The notes under the pieces were generated by a model. It was not told the origin of the DNA. It was given only the letters and a program-made list of their open reading frames with translations, and did not search any database. From Dipylidium caninum (taxonomy: Eukaryota > Platyhelminthes > Cestoda > Cyclophyllidea > Dipylidiidae): 64,000 nt of DNA. This document shows, in pieces, positions 32,900 to 45,499 of this stretch. Location: NCBI GenBank assembly GCA_017562135.1, contig QEYB01000798.1, positions 62,001-126,000 of the forward strand. The letters run 5' to 3'. The position numbers and the translations under genes are program-made. Every line of letters begins with the position of its first letter. Positions within the stretch are counted from its first letter, which is position 1.

Positions 32900-34115
32900 A
32901 TCGGCTAATGAGGGAAAGATTTTGTGAATTTGGACCACCGCGGACTGACAGAGACCACGCCGTGGTCCATACCCACATCTTTCGTCTTTGACACGATGCA
33001 ACAGCCCATTCGGCCTTTGTTCGCCAAAGAGAGAGGGGGAACTGAGGCTAATGAACTAGCTTATGGAGACAAAAATGATGGAGATATTGTGCATCACTGA
33101 ACAGCCTAATGACCCTCTCCACATTAGCTTGAATGAAAGCTCCCCAGTAAAGGGATTATGGGGGAGAATGTGGGGATGAATGAAAGAGCATATTCAAGAA
33201 GAACAATCGTTTGTTTGTTACTGCTCCGCAAAGCGGAAGGTGGTTAAGGAGGATCAGTCAAGCCGAGTGAAATGCTTAGTATATGAGAAGCCCGTACCAG
33301 GGCATTCATTACATTTTGCGTAGGCTCCCGTCAGATCTCCCGTTGGATCTCACATTGGTCAAAAATGTGGGGCTCGATTGCTCTTGCTAAGAAGATAGTT
33401 AGAAACGTGCCACTCGAAGTCCCACCATCAGCTTACATTGGTCCGATGATCCGATGAAATTGTGTGCAAAGCAATACCACGCTCACGCTCCTGGTTAATA
33501 TGCGTCCACCTCCAGAGCGTAAAAGCGATATGAAGAAGATGGGAAATATTCATTTTTCAGGCAAAAATTCAGGTAGTCTTTGCTTTAACGTAGAGATTCC
33601 TGAAGACCACTTCAACGTTATTCTTGACTCGCCACCCGAGTCATTTGAGGACTCTCTGCTCATAAGAATCCAGTTGTTTGTTAAGAGAAAAATCATCAGT
33701 TGGCCTCGCCTAGTAGACGGGACTGAGGTCAACTTCGATGGGAAGTATTTTATGTGCCCAGTGGTAAGTAGGCGGGGATGTCAATTCTGATATCCCCGAA
33801 GGGGAGAGAATTGTGGGGAAAATAGAAGCACAGATGTGTTCATGTCAACGTGAAGGATAGCAGGGCTGTTCACAGACCTGATCTCTTCGGCAATTTCATC
33901 ATTCAAAAATCCTTGAATCCCCGTTCGTCGTCCTCACGCACAACAATTCTTAACAGGACTTCTCCTCCCATCATTTCGCAGACAAACATGATGTCGGGAG
34001 GATCTCAATTGCGGCAACGAAGTTGAGGTTGTAGCATGTTTTCTACATTCTGACTCAAGAGTTGGTGATCCTCTCCTCCGCCACTCTGAAAACTTTTGAA
34101 AAAATGAAAATGAAT
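32900..34115 (+). pseudogene. 'Family 2' gene copy, partly open
   Basis: Three exon-like parts are visible: about 32,925-32,990, about 33,180-33,400, and 33,440-33,761, the last ending at a GTAAGT donor. The third part is open for 99 codons with Lys-Met-Gly-Asn-Ile-His-Phe-Ser, Cys-Phe-Asn-Val-Glu-Ile-Pro, Gly-Thr-Glu-Val-Asn-Phe-Asp-Gly-Lys-Tyr and Cys-Pro-Val-Val. A fourth part at about 34,005-34,100 matches the exon at 56,350-56,240 but is frameshifted. A TGA lies upstream in the third part and a TAG in the second. The block 33,116-33,912 is repeated inverted at 57,260-56,466. No domain recognised. Confidence 0.45.
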
Positions 34116-34119
34116 AACC

Positions 34120-35710
34120 TGTTAACATGAATGTTTGAGTCATTCATGATTTAATCTGGGTTTCTGGATAACGTGTGGTCGAAGGAGAGGTTTTTCATAG
34201 TCTCTCCCTTACTGGGGCGAGGAAAAAAATGCCGATGGAGTCGAAAGTTCCACCAGTCGATATTAGTCGTCAAACATCAGCTTCAGCCTGTTTTTATCCT
34301 CGTGGAAAGTGGTTAGTTAGTCCTTCACTATAGCAAGGTCTGAAATCGAATGCCTATGAGAAGTAGGGGCAGAGCTAACCATTTTTCCACCGATTCACAG
34401 ATTAAGAAGTACCATTGCCTACTTATGTGGTTGGTCAGGTGTACGTACGAGAGCTTGTAACCTTCCCGTGGCGCGACGTGAAGTGAAATGATAGTGGTCC
34501 CCACAACCCGCATGGTAACCAATCCTGAAGGACAATTTCAGAGACAGCGTATCGCGGTTTCTCCATTTAGTCGATACATTGGTGATCCTTTACATTCACC
34601 TCACGGCGGTTGATATTGCAGAGGATAGTCTTACCTTCGTCACTTTCTTCTCAAATCTAGACGGTGAATTTTCAAGTCCAAACTCCAGTACTTCTGAAGC
34701 ATCTCCTCTTATACTAGACTTACGACGAAATATGCTGATTGTTAACTCTATGTTCCCTTTTTCTCCTTCAAGTGCCGTAAGATAAGAGGCTGTCATCAGG
34801 TTTCGTCTTGACGTTTACACTAATGATCTCCAAAACAACGCGCGTACTAAAACTTCATTTCGCCGTTTTAGGTTTCTTGAAGCAATACAAAGTGGAACTC
34901 CTTTCTTTCCACCACACAATACCACAAGCCAATTTCCTCGGCACGAGAGAGGAAGGTAAATTCAATCCGATGAGCATGCATGAGGTTCGCGCTTCAAGCT
35001 CGAGGCAATAGCAAACCCGGAGGAGTGTGCATTGAACTGGGATTGAATGTGACAGGGCAGTGCATGAAATTTTGTCGCCCAACATTATCACATTGGCCAA
35101 AGTTTCAGTCGCAGTGAGGTTGGCCAAACATACGCCTAGGAGAGATGATCATGAGGAGGTGATTAGTAGAAGGGCAGAGAACGTTGTGAGCTTCAGCATT
35201 CGGAGAAAGGGCAATGGGAAATGGGATGAAGAGATTTAAGGAGAGGTGAGAAGGAGTAGAAACGAGTTAATCCAGTTTAGATGCAAAATCCTTTTGTCAA
35301 CGGTCATTCTATCGCTTTGCGATTACAGTCCATTCGAGCTATAATTCTTCCCTTATCGATATGGGATTCACTGTTGTCAGCAGAGGCAATCCTCTAGTGT
35401 TGTTGGAGGAGTCGTCAAATTCCCTCCTTTCCTGAACGCAGGTGCAAACGTCTGCTAGTCATTGACATTGATTCCTCAGTGGACGTGAAACGACAACACT
35501 GGCCAAAGACAAATTTTGATATCATTCTCGATGATGGCAGCAAGAAGTGGATGCGAATTGTCGACACGGATTGTTGCGCAAAGCAATTTAGGTGGGTCTG
35601 GAGAAATCCTGCACAATATATTACAGGGATTACTCAAGTAAAATAGGACCAGAGATGTGTCTGAGCGCCACAGCAGGTTGCTCATTCTCCTAATTGCGTT
35701 TACCTGGAGA
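34120..35710. other. Long stretch without a supported gene
   Basis: A plus frame at 34,579-34,770 ends at a fair donor (GTAAGA), and 'cgttttag' at about 34,872 could be the next acceptor, but the phases do not join. It is noted only as a possible exon. Frames at 34,855-35,127 minus and 35,476-35,730 minus are unsupported. Part of 35,700-35,760 resembles the repeat at 12.33 kb. Confidence 0.25.
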
Positions 35711-35769
35711 GACGCCACCACTGGACTCACATGAACTCTCGCTCAAGCACCATCCCCTCATTCAAACAT

Positions 35770-36710
35770 GGCCCCCAAAATTGGGACATGTTTAGGAGGT
35801 CAAGAAATTTGGTTGGGACCAGTATTTTTTGGTCCATCAAACATTTCACTGTCCCTAAGGTGGGACATGACGTGAGCACACACCAGCATATCCACCCTGC
35901 TGACCCAGCTGAACCAATACACTTTCCCCGTAAAACCTATATATATATATATAAGTGAAGGTGATTGAAAGAGACCATGACGAAGGCAGACGTCTGCATA
36001 GTGATGATCTTCGTGACAACCCATCTACTCGGCCTCCTCACCTCCCACTTCACCGTCTTCGCATGCTCCAACCGGAAGAGAGACACTCGCAACAATCTTT
36101 GCTTCCATCTCCAGAGTGCTCAGGGGTAATTGCCAAACTTTCATGCCCTCACCAGATGCCACGGCCACAGCATTATATACGATACTCAAACGATGTATGT
36201 CTCTCCCTTCCCACATCACCTTGTCAGCCGCGAAAACATCATCAGTGAGTCTCAAGACATAATGAGAATGGCTAGGCACTTGGTCTTCGAGACTTTCAGG
36301 AGCATGTTGATATGAGACATACCCAGAAGACGATATTTAGTTGCCGACTTGAGGAACTCAGCCTGAGGAACAGTTCTGCACAAGGTTGTTGTGGAGGGTC
36401 GGGAGTTTAAAATTTCAGTAATAGGAAAACATTTTATCTTTGACCTCATCCTCCCTGATCAAAAGAGTCAAAGGTAGTGTTTCCTCCTCTTCGCTGGCAT
36501 CATACTCCGCGGCGTCTACATTATTGCGACATTTTGATTTCCCAGGACTATTTCGAATTGACAAATCATTCAATGAGGTCTCCGTACTCGGGGCAGAGAA
36601 CTACCGCGTGTTTGCATAGAGTTGAAGATAAGTCTGACCAATCTCAAGGAGAACATTCGAAGAGAAGTGCCCCGTGTCGACTTGTTTTAAAATATCTGCT
36701 GGCCTGACTT
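35770..36710 (+). pseudogene. Family pseudogene G with long promoter
   Basis: The upstream region 35,770-35,960 is the inverted partner of that of F and includes a TATA box extended into (TA)7 at 35,939-35,953. Exon 1, 36004-36125, starts Met-Ile-Phe-Val-Thr-Thr-His-Leu-Leu and reaches Phe-Ala-Cys-Ser. Exon 2 ends at 36473 before GTAGTG; it has an extra A near the Cys-Gln-Pro codons, no AG at the acceptor, and the central Trp codon changed to TGA. Exon 3 (about 36,506-36,700) is scrambled by indels but keeps Asp-Lys-Ser-Phe-Asn-Glu-Val-Ser-Val. Dead copy. Confidence 0.6.
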
Positions 36711-36714
36711 GAAT

Positions 36715-37400
36715 CTTATGGCAACCGTATTTCTATAGTAACTCTTTCGCAATAAAGCCGTATTTCCGTGCGGAATATTGGCCTTTTTTATCCGGAACTC
36801 CGCGTTAAATTGGTGGACACGGTGAAATCTGCCAGGTCCGAACCGCCTTGCAAGGAGCTACAGTCTACTTCGACGTTAAACCTAATGCATCAAGGCATCC
36901 ATTACCCCAAGTTCTCGACAAGTTAGTCTCCCTGCCACTTTTTGCAGTTGATCACGCAAAGCCGTCGTCAGAGCGTGAGCGGCTAATACTCTAGGCATTC
37001 CGGCGCAAAATGTACGTTCGTACAACCGCAAATCGCGCATTGAGATCGTGCCCTGCACCGTGTTATTCCTTGTTCACATGGCAGAAACTTATTCAGATGA
37101 TGTATTATATTGCTTGAGCCTGCTAAATGGTAACTTAAAAATGGTGGAGATCTCCATTGTAATTCTTGGAGAGATTGTAAAACGAGAAGAGAAAATGCGA
37201 TTCTGTTTTTGTCAGTACTCAAACCTACATAAATGTGAAAGTCACAAAATATTTACTCATCAGTCAGAAACCACGTTCATGTAAGTGTGGGTATTTACAG
37301 AGATCTTCAAATGTATCTGGTAGGCCACCAAACGTCGTCAACATTGTGAGGAGAGGCTGCTTTCTTGTGGCCTGAATGCACATGTAATCACACGACAGCG
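36715..37400. other. Intergenic, nothing recognised
   Basis: A plus frame at 37,048-37,284 (78 codons) has no motif or paralog. Nothing else seen. Confidence 0.3.
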
Positions 37401-37405
37401 CGTTT

Positions 37406-38300
37406 TTGCTGATATCGTTTCATTCTTTGGATGGCGTCCCTCCCCGACTTAGATTGTTTTTGCAAGACTTGCGCCAGTCGTTACGGATCGCCCCGTTAAC
37501 CAGTTATGGAAAACAACACTTGAGGTCCGCTCTGAGGAGGCTGTTGCCTTCACATGGGCTGTCTTTGAGCTGGGGCCCAAACCCCAAAGTGTGTGCAGCC
37601 AATTCTCTCTCGCGCTGCTTAACATCGAAGTTTCAGTTGACTGAGGAGGTCAGTTGAGCAAGCACCTAGACGTGTCCGATGGTCGTATGTTTTATTGGAT
37701 ATGAGCCACAGAGCAAACTACTCCGTTTTTCAGAACACATGGGAAGAAGCCGACATGATGGCTCCTCGTTGACAAGTGAGACTGGTGGAGGTGATGCACC
37801 GCAGAGTCGATTGCAAAGGCTTTCGGAGCACTCGCGAGATAGGGTTCATTTGTTGGCCTATGAGAATAAAAATCGAGGATGATGCGAAAAAAACTATGCA
37901 GCTGGCCTTTTAGGAAAACAGAAGCGATTCGGGTGTGTCAGGTCACCTGCTCACACGATAGAGCACTGCAGCAATTGAGAGCACCGGGTGTTTTCTCATC
38001 AGAGGGACTCTGAACAGTAAAATTGCGTCCCTTTTCCGGCTGAGGCCTTTTTATAATAGATTATCGCAGCATAAAGTAATTTGGATGTCTGCATTAACTG
38101 TCGGCTCTCTGCTCTCGGGCATTAAGGAGTCGAGTCTGGCAGTTTCATCGTTTCCTCTAACAATCGTGCCTCCTTTTTAGGAAATAAGACGCAATACTTA
38201 TATCGAGAGGCAAGACAGATTTCTCGAGATAAAAAAGCTGCTGACAGTACGAGGCAAGATATCCCGGGTTAGACAGCGACCAACCTAGGGAGTCGACAAT
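37406..38300. repeat. Inverted type 2 module and dispersed repeat
   Basis: 37,470-37,660 is an inverted, partial copy of the type 2 promoter module and its upstream sequence (compare 27,520-27,680). 37,790-38,300 is a copy of 1810-2280: in the plus direction Asn-Lys-Asn-Arg then a Lys-rich helix recalls an exon 3 end, and 38,200-38,290 ('aagctgctgacagta', 'gggttagacagcgacca') matches 2222-2270. No intact gene. Confidence 0.45.
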
Positions 38301-38619
38301 CGACAATTGAAACGGGTGAATTGAAAACGTATCGCGCCTACTATAACGCGTCTCTTTGAGTTTTGCCAACGTACATCGCAAACTCTGTCGAACAACAGTA
38401 AAATCTAAGTTTGAATAGAGAGACCAATGTAAAAAGGTCACGTAACGACTGTATCCATTTGACATGCAGCCGTGAATGCGAATGCCAGGGGTTAACGTGT
38501 TGTTAAAGACGAGATGGAATGAAGGACGGAAAGCCGCATTTTTATTAAAGGCGACATTTCAAGTCATTGAGGTCACATGGAATTTCTTTGCAATTGTCAC
38601 TGAAAGTGTTTCAAACCCG

Positions 38620-39030
38620 CGACCCCACCTGCAAACAAGCAAATCAAGGAGGGGTTCTCGATTGGGATTAGCCCCAATCGACCAACATGTGACATGATCT
38701 GCACGATGTCTCGCGATCGAGAACGCTGCTCAAAGATCTTGTACAAAAATGCTGTTCGCCAGCCCATTATGTCGTAGTGGTCGTTAAATATTACGGTGGC
38801 TGACAAGGGTGGTATGTGTGCACTAGTAGTTTGATCATTGAGGGTATTGGACATTTGCAGAGTGAGCACACACACATCTTGATGAAGGGCCATATGGCCA
38901 ATATTGCACTCACATAATGAGGTGGGAAATAGAGTTCCGTTTTCGTCTCAGGAGGCGCCGTTGAACGTACGTCGGAGACGGTGGCTGGGAGGTAAGAGAG
39001 CCATGTAGGATCTATTGATGAATGGCCGCA
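38620..39030 (-). pseudogene. Family pseudogene I
   Basis: Minus strand. The exon 1 remnant near 38,990-38,910 reads Ser-Thr-Ala-Pro-Pro-Glu-Thr-Lys-Thr-Glu-Leu-Tyr, like Ser-x-x-Pro-His-Glu-Thr-Glu of M and N. The exon 2 remnant near 38,812-38,690 has Cys-Gln-Pro-Pro, then Ile-Phe-Asn-Asp-His-Tyr-Asp-Ile-Met, close to gene B (Ile-Phe-Asn-Glu-His-His-Asp-Met-Met), then decays. No start codon, and exon 3 was not found. Confidence 0.5.
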
Positions 39031-39049
39031 TGAAATGTTCATCGAAAGA

Positions 39050-40520
39050 ATATCCTCTCCATTTTAACTTCAAGAGCGTCTGTCTAGCTACAGCGTGTGT
39101 GGGAAAAGTGTTTGGCCTACGCTCACGATGAGTCCAGATGCAACGGCAGTTTTGTTGACTCCATGAAGGAAGTTAAAGGTCGTGAATCTGTTGATGTGGG
39201 GATCGACCCAATAATGCAGCTAGAGATGTACACACTACAGTGTGAGAGAAGAGAATGAGATAGAACACCATTGCACGAGTGAGATTAATCACTGTCGAGC
39301 TATGGTGCAGTAGAGACGAGCTGCGAGTAGTGACACATGAGTCACTATGAGAGAGAAGCTATCCACCTCTCTGAGCCTCACTATCCTCCGAGAGAGGCCT
39401 CGAGAGTGAGAGGCAGGAGGACGCACACGTGAGCAAATCAAGTGACTTTGTACCACGTGCCTCGCTCATCACAAAGTGACGTAGAGGAGAGAGAGTGCAC
39501 GAAGCGGTGCGTCGTATAGCGCGCCAAAGAGAAGAGTCTGTGAACTGCGTAAACGATAGCTAGATCAAAGACCAGCTAAATTTCCGCAGTGTCCCTTCCG
39601 ACAAGCGAGATTAATATATAATACACATTTTCAACATCATTAGATATGTGCAAAGTTAGTCGATGTGGGTCCAACGATACAGATTCTACGATCGTTTGGG
39701 TCTGTACGAAAAGCGGCAAACGAACAACCTTGAGAGGAAACTTCAACAATAGCTGTAGATAATAACACGTAGCTCCATTATATATAAATGGATATATATT
39801 GGTGAATAATACACACATGCACAATCCAGTACGAGGCTTACAGTAGCCTGATGTCGCATGAGTCTCAGTCTGTCACGTATGAGACAGAGTTTTCAAGATA
39901 CTGGTATAGCTGAGCAAAGTGCAGGGGTCCCACGCATCTGACACATACGGCCCTTCACCCCAAGAGTTCATTGAGGCGGCGGGTTTGCAGGGGAATACAG
40001 GCAGGTTCGTTATAAGACATATAGGCACATCATTATATTATTTGTTTGTTTGGCACAGGATGTGGGCGGCACAGTAGAGGACAGTAAATGAGGGCACTTA
40101 ATATCATATTGATTTAAACGGAAGAGGGCAGCAGACAAACACACTGCAAATTTATGTCTGGTCGCTCACCGCATCATATGTGAAACACCGCTCCAACTGA
40201 AGCCTAGTTATGAACCAAGCCAACCGCATTCCTCCAGTTGAATCACTTAATCAACACAGTAAAAGAAAATATCAGAATAGAAAGGAAGACTCTCCCAGTC
40301 TTTGGCATTTTCAGCCCGCTGAACAACGAGAAAATGAGGGAAAAGTCAATTCGCCGCGGCTTCAACAGTGACACTGTCACTCTGACAGGCTGGCGCCGGG
40401 GAAATGCGGAACAATCGACTCTTAAATTAGTGCACACGTAACGCTCCCTTAAGCTCAATGTCAAAGATGCCATCGATCGCCCTTTTTCTCCCATGCGATG
40501 GATAAAGCTGAGTCGCTGGT
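39050..40520. other. Intergenic; purine-rich patch and small hairpin
   Basis: 39,330-39,540 is rich in GAGAGA words. At 39,776-39,792 'ccattatatataaatgg' can pair its CCATT and AATGG ends. The dispersed repeat of 13.5 kb has a distant copy at 40,335-40,500. No supported gene. Confidence 0.35.
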
Positions 40521-40619
40521 CCGTGTCTCATATCCATTTAGATATACGAACATCGGTTATGCCAATGAGCTTGCTCAAATCTTGATCCTCCATTCAATCG
40601 CGGAAACTTTGCTATTGAA

Positions 40620-41512
40620 TCGGCGACGAGAGAGAATGGTTTCAGGGTGTGGGGTTTTTATACTGCATTTTGGACTATGAACGACTCAGAGCAACCAAAG
40701 TGGAATGCAACAGTCATTTTAAGGGCGGGACCTCATGTGTTGTTTGCACACGCACTGGTTAGTGCGCGGGTCAGCAATGACGGACGCACGACAAGCAGGC
40801 AGTCTCAAATCGAGCGATGACGAGGTCAAAGGACGAAATAGCAACCAGCAAACTTCATTTCCTTCAGTGCCATTCCATCTGCCTTCTTTATGCAAGCATA
40901 AACAGCCTTAGCTGGGAAAATCACGAGAAACCAGCTTCTCCTAACATTGTCGGCTTGTTTGATGGCCTAGATGGTACCTTTGAAGTTGAGTCTGGAAATA
41001 CGCTATACGCTACACGGGTACGTTTTTCTGACTCGATGCGGGAATATTTTTGAACACACCAATCACAACTGTGTAGCTGTAAGGAAGCATTCTCCAATAT
41101 AGTCTGCTTATAACCTTTCGCAGAATTACAATGGAGCTACGCCATCTTCACAAATTACCAATTTATTAGGCTCTAGTGCGATTACAGATACATTGTCTGA
41201 CTAGGTTTCTTTGAGCGAAAACAGGGAATTAGACGGTGCAGACGTTGCTTAACGGCTATTTTGATGACTTGTAAGACTTTATCAATTGCCTTCTATCGTG
41301 TGACTCAAGGAGTCGACAACAGAACGAAAAGCCACTGGCCTCATCTTGTTCATCGTTTTTACATATCAAACGAGCATTGTGTTCAGAAATGTAAGATTAT
41401 AGCATTCACCAACTGACAATGCCTTTGCGGTGGCGACTCACACAGTGGCATGGAGAATAACTTATCGAGAACTTTGGTTGGATGCATTGACCGTTAACTC
41501 AACGTTGTAATA
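40620..41512 (+). pseudogene. Type 2 promoter followed by a T-type gene relic
   Basis: 40,720-40,900 carries the type 2 module ('cctcatgtgttgtttgc', 'gcgggtcagcaatgacggacgc'), then 'aaacagcc' and the 'gagaaaccagcttctcctaac' leader that also precedes the start codon of gene O; here the ATG is lost. An exon 3 relic at about 41,370-41,512 keeps Trp-Leu-Asp-Ala-Leu-Thr, like T. The 450 bases between have room for exons 1 and 2 but I cannot recognise them. Confidence 0.4.
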
Positions 41513-41619
41513 GACTGTGGCCCCTCCTGAAGGGGTTCGGGTCTTAGCAAGATTTAGCTCCGTTTCCCCCAAACAACGTGTAGATGAAGGTAATGAAAGG
41601 CTACTAGTTCACATGGAAT

Positions 41620-41772
41620 GGTTTCCTTCAGATTTGTAAAGGACAACATCTGTAACTGTATTCAGCACTCGATATTTCCAAACCTCGTGTGTGAAAGACC
41701 TCACCTATTGACGTACCATCTCGAAATAGTCCTGTGAACTCAATTGTCTCGCTGCTGTAGGCTTCACGGAGC
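41620..41772 (-). pseudogene. Family exon 3 remnant L
   Basis: On the minus strand, Arg-Glu-Ala-Tyr, then Ile-Glu-Phe-Thr-Gly-Leu-Phe-Arg, then eroded sequence with Val-Phe; very close to K and J at DNA level. It lies next to a T-type relic, as K does next to the 27.9 kb T-type relic and J next to T. The pair was thus duplicated together at least three times. Confidence 0.5.
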
Positions 41773-41799
41773 TTGTGATAGAGAAGAGGTGAAATGAAG

Positions 41800-42890
41800 A
41801 GCGCGACAGACGCAGCAAGAGCTAACCTTCGGGTTCCGCTTGCGAAACAAGTGCAGTCCCGACTTTGAAAAACCTATTGCAGATTAGCCACCTTCGTGTC
41901 TAGGTTTGGTAATGCTATAGCGGTAAACAGATGGGGGGAATATCTGCCAAACAACGGGTTATGACGAAACGGAAGAGGTTTACGCTTCACAAAGATGGGC
42001 AATTAGCGCCACCAAAATTAGATCGCAAAAACCGGACATTCAGGACTGAGAGCATCACACACATGGTAGTTTTTTGATAGAAATGAGTTGCTCCGCAAAC
42101 GGAGCGAAGTAATGCCCGTCGCTGGTTTTTGGAATGATTTTGTGTCAGCTGGATACGGCCAAGTGGAATGGACTTCCGGTAGTCAGAGTACAATGCGTTG
42201 TGCGGGCTTGGCATCGCCTCAGCGGTCTACCAATCAGAGACTACTACTCAGAATTTCAGATGCCATGATGTTCGGCCTCGCACGACATTGTGTCAGGGAC
42301 CATTTGAAGAATCATCTTGATCATAAGCATTTGATATGATCAACTCGCACTTACAGGTTGAATTCACTCAATCTTGGAGGAGACTTCGCATTTAAACTGT
42401 TGTCAAATACTTACACTCAGCCGTGTCATCAATCCCAGCGGAGACGGATGACTGATGGTACCCGATTGAAAATGTCGAATTTTAATGCGACAGACCATCG
42501 ACAAGGTCGTCGTTCAAACTGTGGGGACTCTGTATAGAGATTGGCGAGAAAGACAAGAAACCATGAGAAGGAGATTTACCAGACCAGCAGGAAAATAAGA
42601 AAGTGAGGGAGACTGCAGCACGTCTGACAGCTGGCATGCCCCACCCCAGAATTTGGATTAACGGACAAACTAACGTAGCACAACCAAAAAATGCGTAGGA
42701 ATGGGGCAGACTACTCGATTGCCGTCCCACTTGCCTTCGGCTTCTCCCATGCCGCTCCTCACACTGTTTCTACTTTCTCCCTGATATGCAACGATGCTCC
42801 ATTTGCACCACCTTCAATGAAAGATTAACTCAACATCTCTGCGATTAGTGCGTATAATTTCTCCTTTGCCACGTTCTGCAAAAACTAAAC
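41800..42890. other. Intergenic, nothing recognised
   Basis: Frames at 41,987-42,214 minus, 42,088-42,339 plus and 42,482-42,730 minus overlap one another and have no family or splice support. Confidence 0.3.
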
Positions 42891-42924
42891 TCACTACTTC
42901 ACAAACCTTATCGGTACAGAAACT

Positions 42925-43140
42925 TTTCACTGCGTATCTTGACGGGAAAAAATGTCCTAAGCCACTTGGTATATGAAGCCTTCAGAGGCATGATGGACTT
43001 ACTGGAGTACATTGATAGTGTTAAAGCGACATTGAATTGGAGATTGTGAATTACTGGGAGTCTGAGAAAGGCGAACGCAGGATATGAAGCGTGCCAGGAG
43101 ACAAAGAGCCGGTATATTCGCAAAGAGATCATTTCCAGTA
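42925..43140 (+). pseudogene. Possible exon 2 remnant U
   Basis: The plus frame reads Leu-Ser-His-Leu-Val-Tyr-Glu-Ala-Phe-Arg-Gly-Met-Met, comparable with Gln-Leu-Ala-Tyr-Glu-Ala-Phe of D, then Leu-Asn-Trp-Arg-Leu near the family centre. A stop follows, then Tyr-Ile-Arg-Lys-Glu, which could be the exon 3 helix fused in. Weak but in the right order. Confidence 0.3.
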
Positions 43141-43289
43141 TTTACCATGTCTGCATGGGTCCCGTTTGTTTGTCTGTTGAAGAGGTGTGCATTGAAGTGG
43201 GAGTTAGCTTAATTGACCATTAAAGGCAATCGGTACCTGAATTTCTAGTCCAACAACTAGTTTCCGTTGTCCATCTGGTACGACACGGG

Positions 43290-44212
43290 CGAGAAAACAC
43301 CAGCACATCCACACTGTTGAGACATCACACTTTTTTCGCAAAGCGTATATAAGTGGGGAAGATGAGTGAAGGAGACCTACATGAAGTCAGAGTTCAGATA
43401 AATGTCCCTCTTTGTGGTAGCGTATCTCCTCTGCCTCCTTTACCTCCAGCTCACCATCTTCGCATGTTCAAACGACGCCGCATGAGACAGAAGCAGCACT
43501 CTATGTTTCCAGCGTTACAGTCATTTCAGGTAATTTGCTATCTTCTCCCCTCTCAACAAGTGCTTCGCTCGCTGTGTGTATACAACTCATATCATACATC
43601 TGTCCCTGCACAGCGCCTTGTCAGCCCTCGAACATCGTCAATGAACATCAGGATATAATGAGAGTGGCAAAAACACTTGACTTACGAGATTTTCAGAACA
43701 ATGCTGATCGGAGAACCAACGGAATACGGTATTTGTTGCCGATTTGGAGAAATGCAGGTGGAATATCACTTTGAGTGAAGTAGTTGTGGATGGTCAGGCG
43801 TATGAAATTTCAGTGTCAATTGAAAATCTTCCCTTTGACCTCGTTCTTTACAACCCAAAAAATTTATAGGTATGTAGCCTAAAGTAAACTCACTTTTCAC
43901 TCTTACTGAATGTCCTCTCCAATAGAGTGGTCGTGGCGCCTACGTCATCAAGGTTTTTAGATTCACAGCATTCTTCCGAGTGGACAAGTCGTTACGAGAA
44001 ATCTCTGTACACAAGGCTCGGGATTATCACGTAACTGGAGTACAGTGGATAGATGAGTCGTTAATGCATCACAAAGAGAGCATATCGATGGAAAGGTTGT
44101 GAGGGTTTCAACTCATCCACTTTAAATACAGCTTGTCGACTCACTTAGAACGACTGCTGTCTCACCCGAGTTATATGACTGCATATTGTCACGACATCAA
44201 TGTTTCAATAAA
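43290..44212 (+). pseudogene. Family member H, close relative of A, frameshifted
   Basis: The type 1 promoter has TATATAA at 43346-43352. Exon 1, 43402-43529, starts Met-Ser-Leu-Phe-Val-Val-Ala-Tyr-Leu-Leu and reaches Phe-Ala-Cys-Ser, but one extra A then shifts the frame. Exon 2, 43614-43869, opens Ala-Pro-Cys-Gln-Pro-Ser and keeps all 256 bases, but with plus and minus indels that cancel. Exon 3, 43926-44148, has three or more indels. AATAAA is at 44207-44212. All GT and AG splice sites survive. The whole unit, with promoter and about 400 bases of 3' flank, is a duplicate of the A region. Probably a young pseudogene. Confidence 0.6.
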
Positions 44213-44529
44213 TTGGCTTTTCATGTGGACTAATGTTCTCTTTTTTTTTCAAAAGGGCCCGTTGCTGTAGGGATTGGGCTGAAAGCATTCAGATCCCATC
44301 CGCTTTCATAACAGTCATCGATCATCCTGTGCAAAAATGCCCATTTCACTATCAGTCGGAGTAACTTCACCCCGCTCAGCACACGCGTGAAATATTCAGG
44401 GTCCACTACAGTAAGAGAACAACAAAACGGAGGATCGCTAAGCTCACGTCCTAATTAGATTCTACTTTAGGCCTTGGGAGGAGGATTTCACTTTGATGAA
44501 AGGGACTACCTCCTCAGGTGGATGAACTA

Positions 44530-44955
44530 CCCTGCTCGCTTATGCTCGCGTGTTGCAGCGGAGAAGGACGTTGAGACAATACAAGCATGATGGAAATAAT
44601 AGACATCTCAAGAACTTAGCATTTGGTTCCCGTGGTTGATAATCGCGGGCTGTTTCTGCAACCCTACACTCAAGGAGGTGCTAAGCTGAGAACTTTACGA
44701 GAATCGTCTTCGCTTTATAACTGTCCTGTAGGCCTTGAATGGGGTCATAAGTCTCCTCACGTTTTTTCATATGTGAATGTACAAAGCAAATAAATTGTAT
44801 CTAACATGCCTAATAATGCGACCACTCCCAAACTGCCACGTTGAGGCGATATTCGAGGCCTGAGCCACAGCCCAATGGACCACCAGTGGAGACGAGTTGT
44901 GTTGATGAGTCTGGTAGCGGCGTATGTTCAGCAAATGAATCGCCTTCTTAGCATT
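44530..44955. other. Intergenic, nothing recognised
   Basis: No frame over 60 codons and no repeat that I could match beyond the end of the A/H duplication. Confidence 0.4.
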
Positions 44956-45499
44956 TAAGCTCTAACCGTGAAAACTTTTGAAGTCGAGAATAAACAATGC
45001 ATATTCCATTTTGTACACTATAACGTGTGGTATTAAGTCAGTGGTAGAAGCATTAGGTGCGGCACCCAAGTCCCTGAGAGACCAACATGGGTCAGAGGTT
45101 ATGCTGTTCAATGTGAGAAGAGGTAGAAAGCAGTGGATATGAACCGGAGCACCTGAGGGGAAGAGTGGAGGAATTGCGGCGCTCTTCCAATGTGTTTTTA
45201 CACAATGGTGCAGAAAATGATTAAGCAATAAAATTGGGAATAAATGGTGAGACAAAGGTTTTTTTCGGGAAGGATTGGATGCATACAGCCGGAGATTATG
45301 AAAGCAGACAGAAGTGAGCACGCACTCACGAAATAAAAAGGTGACCTCTGCTACCTTGGATTTACCTTCCCTTCTGAAAATTTTTCGTCAAATGAAAGAC
45401 GGCTATGTATTAAGCAAAAAACCATGAAATAAGCGTTTTGCTTAGGCTGAGTTCAGCTGCGCCCAGGAGGGATACATTTTAACGTTTCTGCGATTCCTA

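Noticed and set aside
34579..35011. Two adjacent exon-like frames with donor and acceptor
   Set aside because: The first ends in phase 0 and the second is only open in the other phases, so they cannot be joined as read.
39330..39540. GAGA-rich patch as a CRISPR-like or satellite array
   Set aside because: No unit of constant length and no regular spacing. It is simple purine-rich sequence.
39776..39792. Short AT-rich hairpin near 39.78 kb as a terminator, origin or transposon end
   Set aside because: The stem is only about 5 pairs around an AT core, with no paired copy at a distance. In AT-rich eukaryotic intergenic DNA this is expected by chance.
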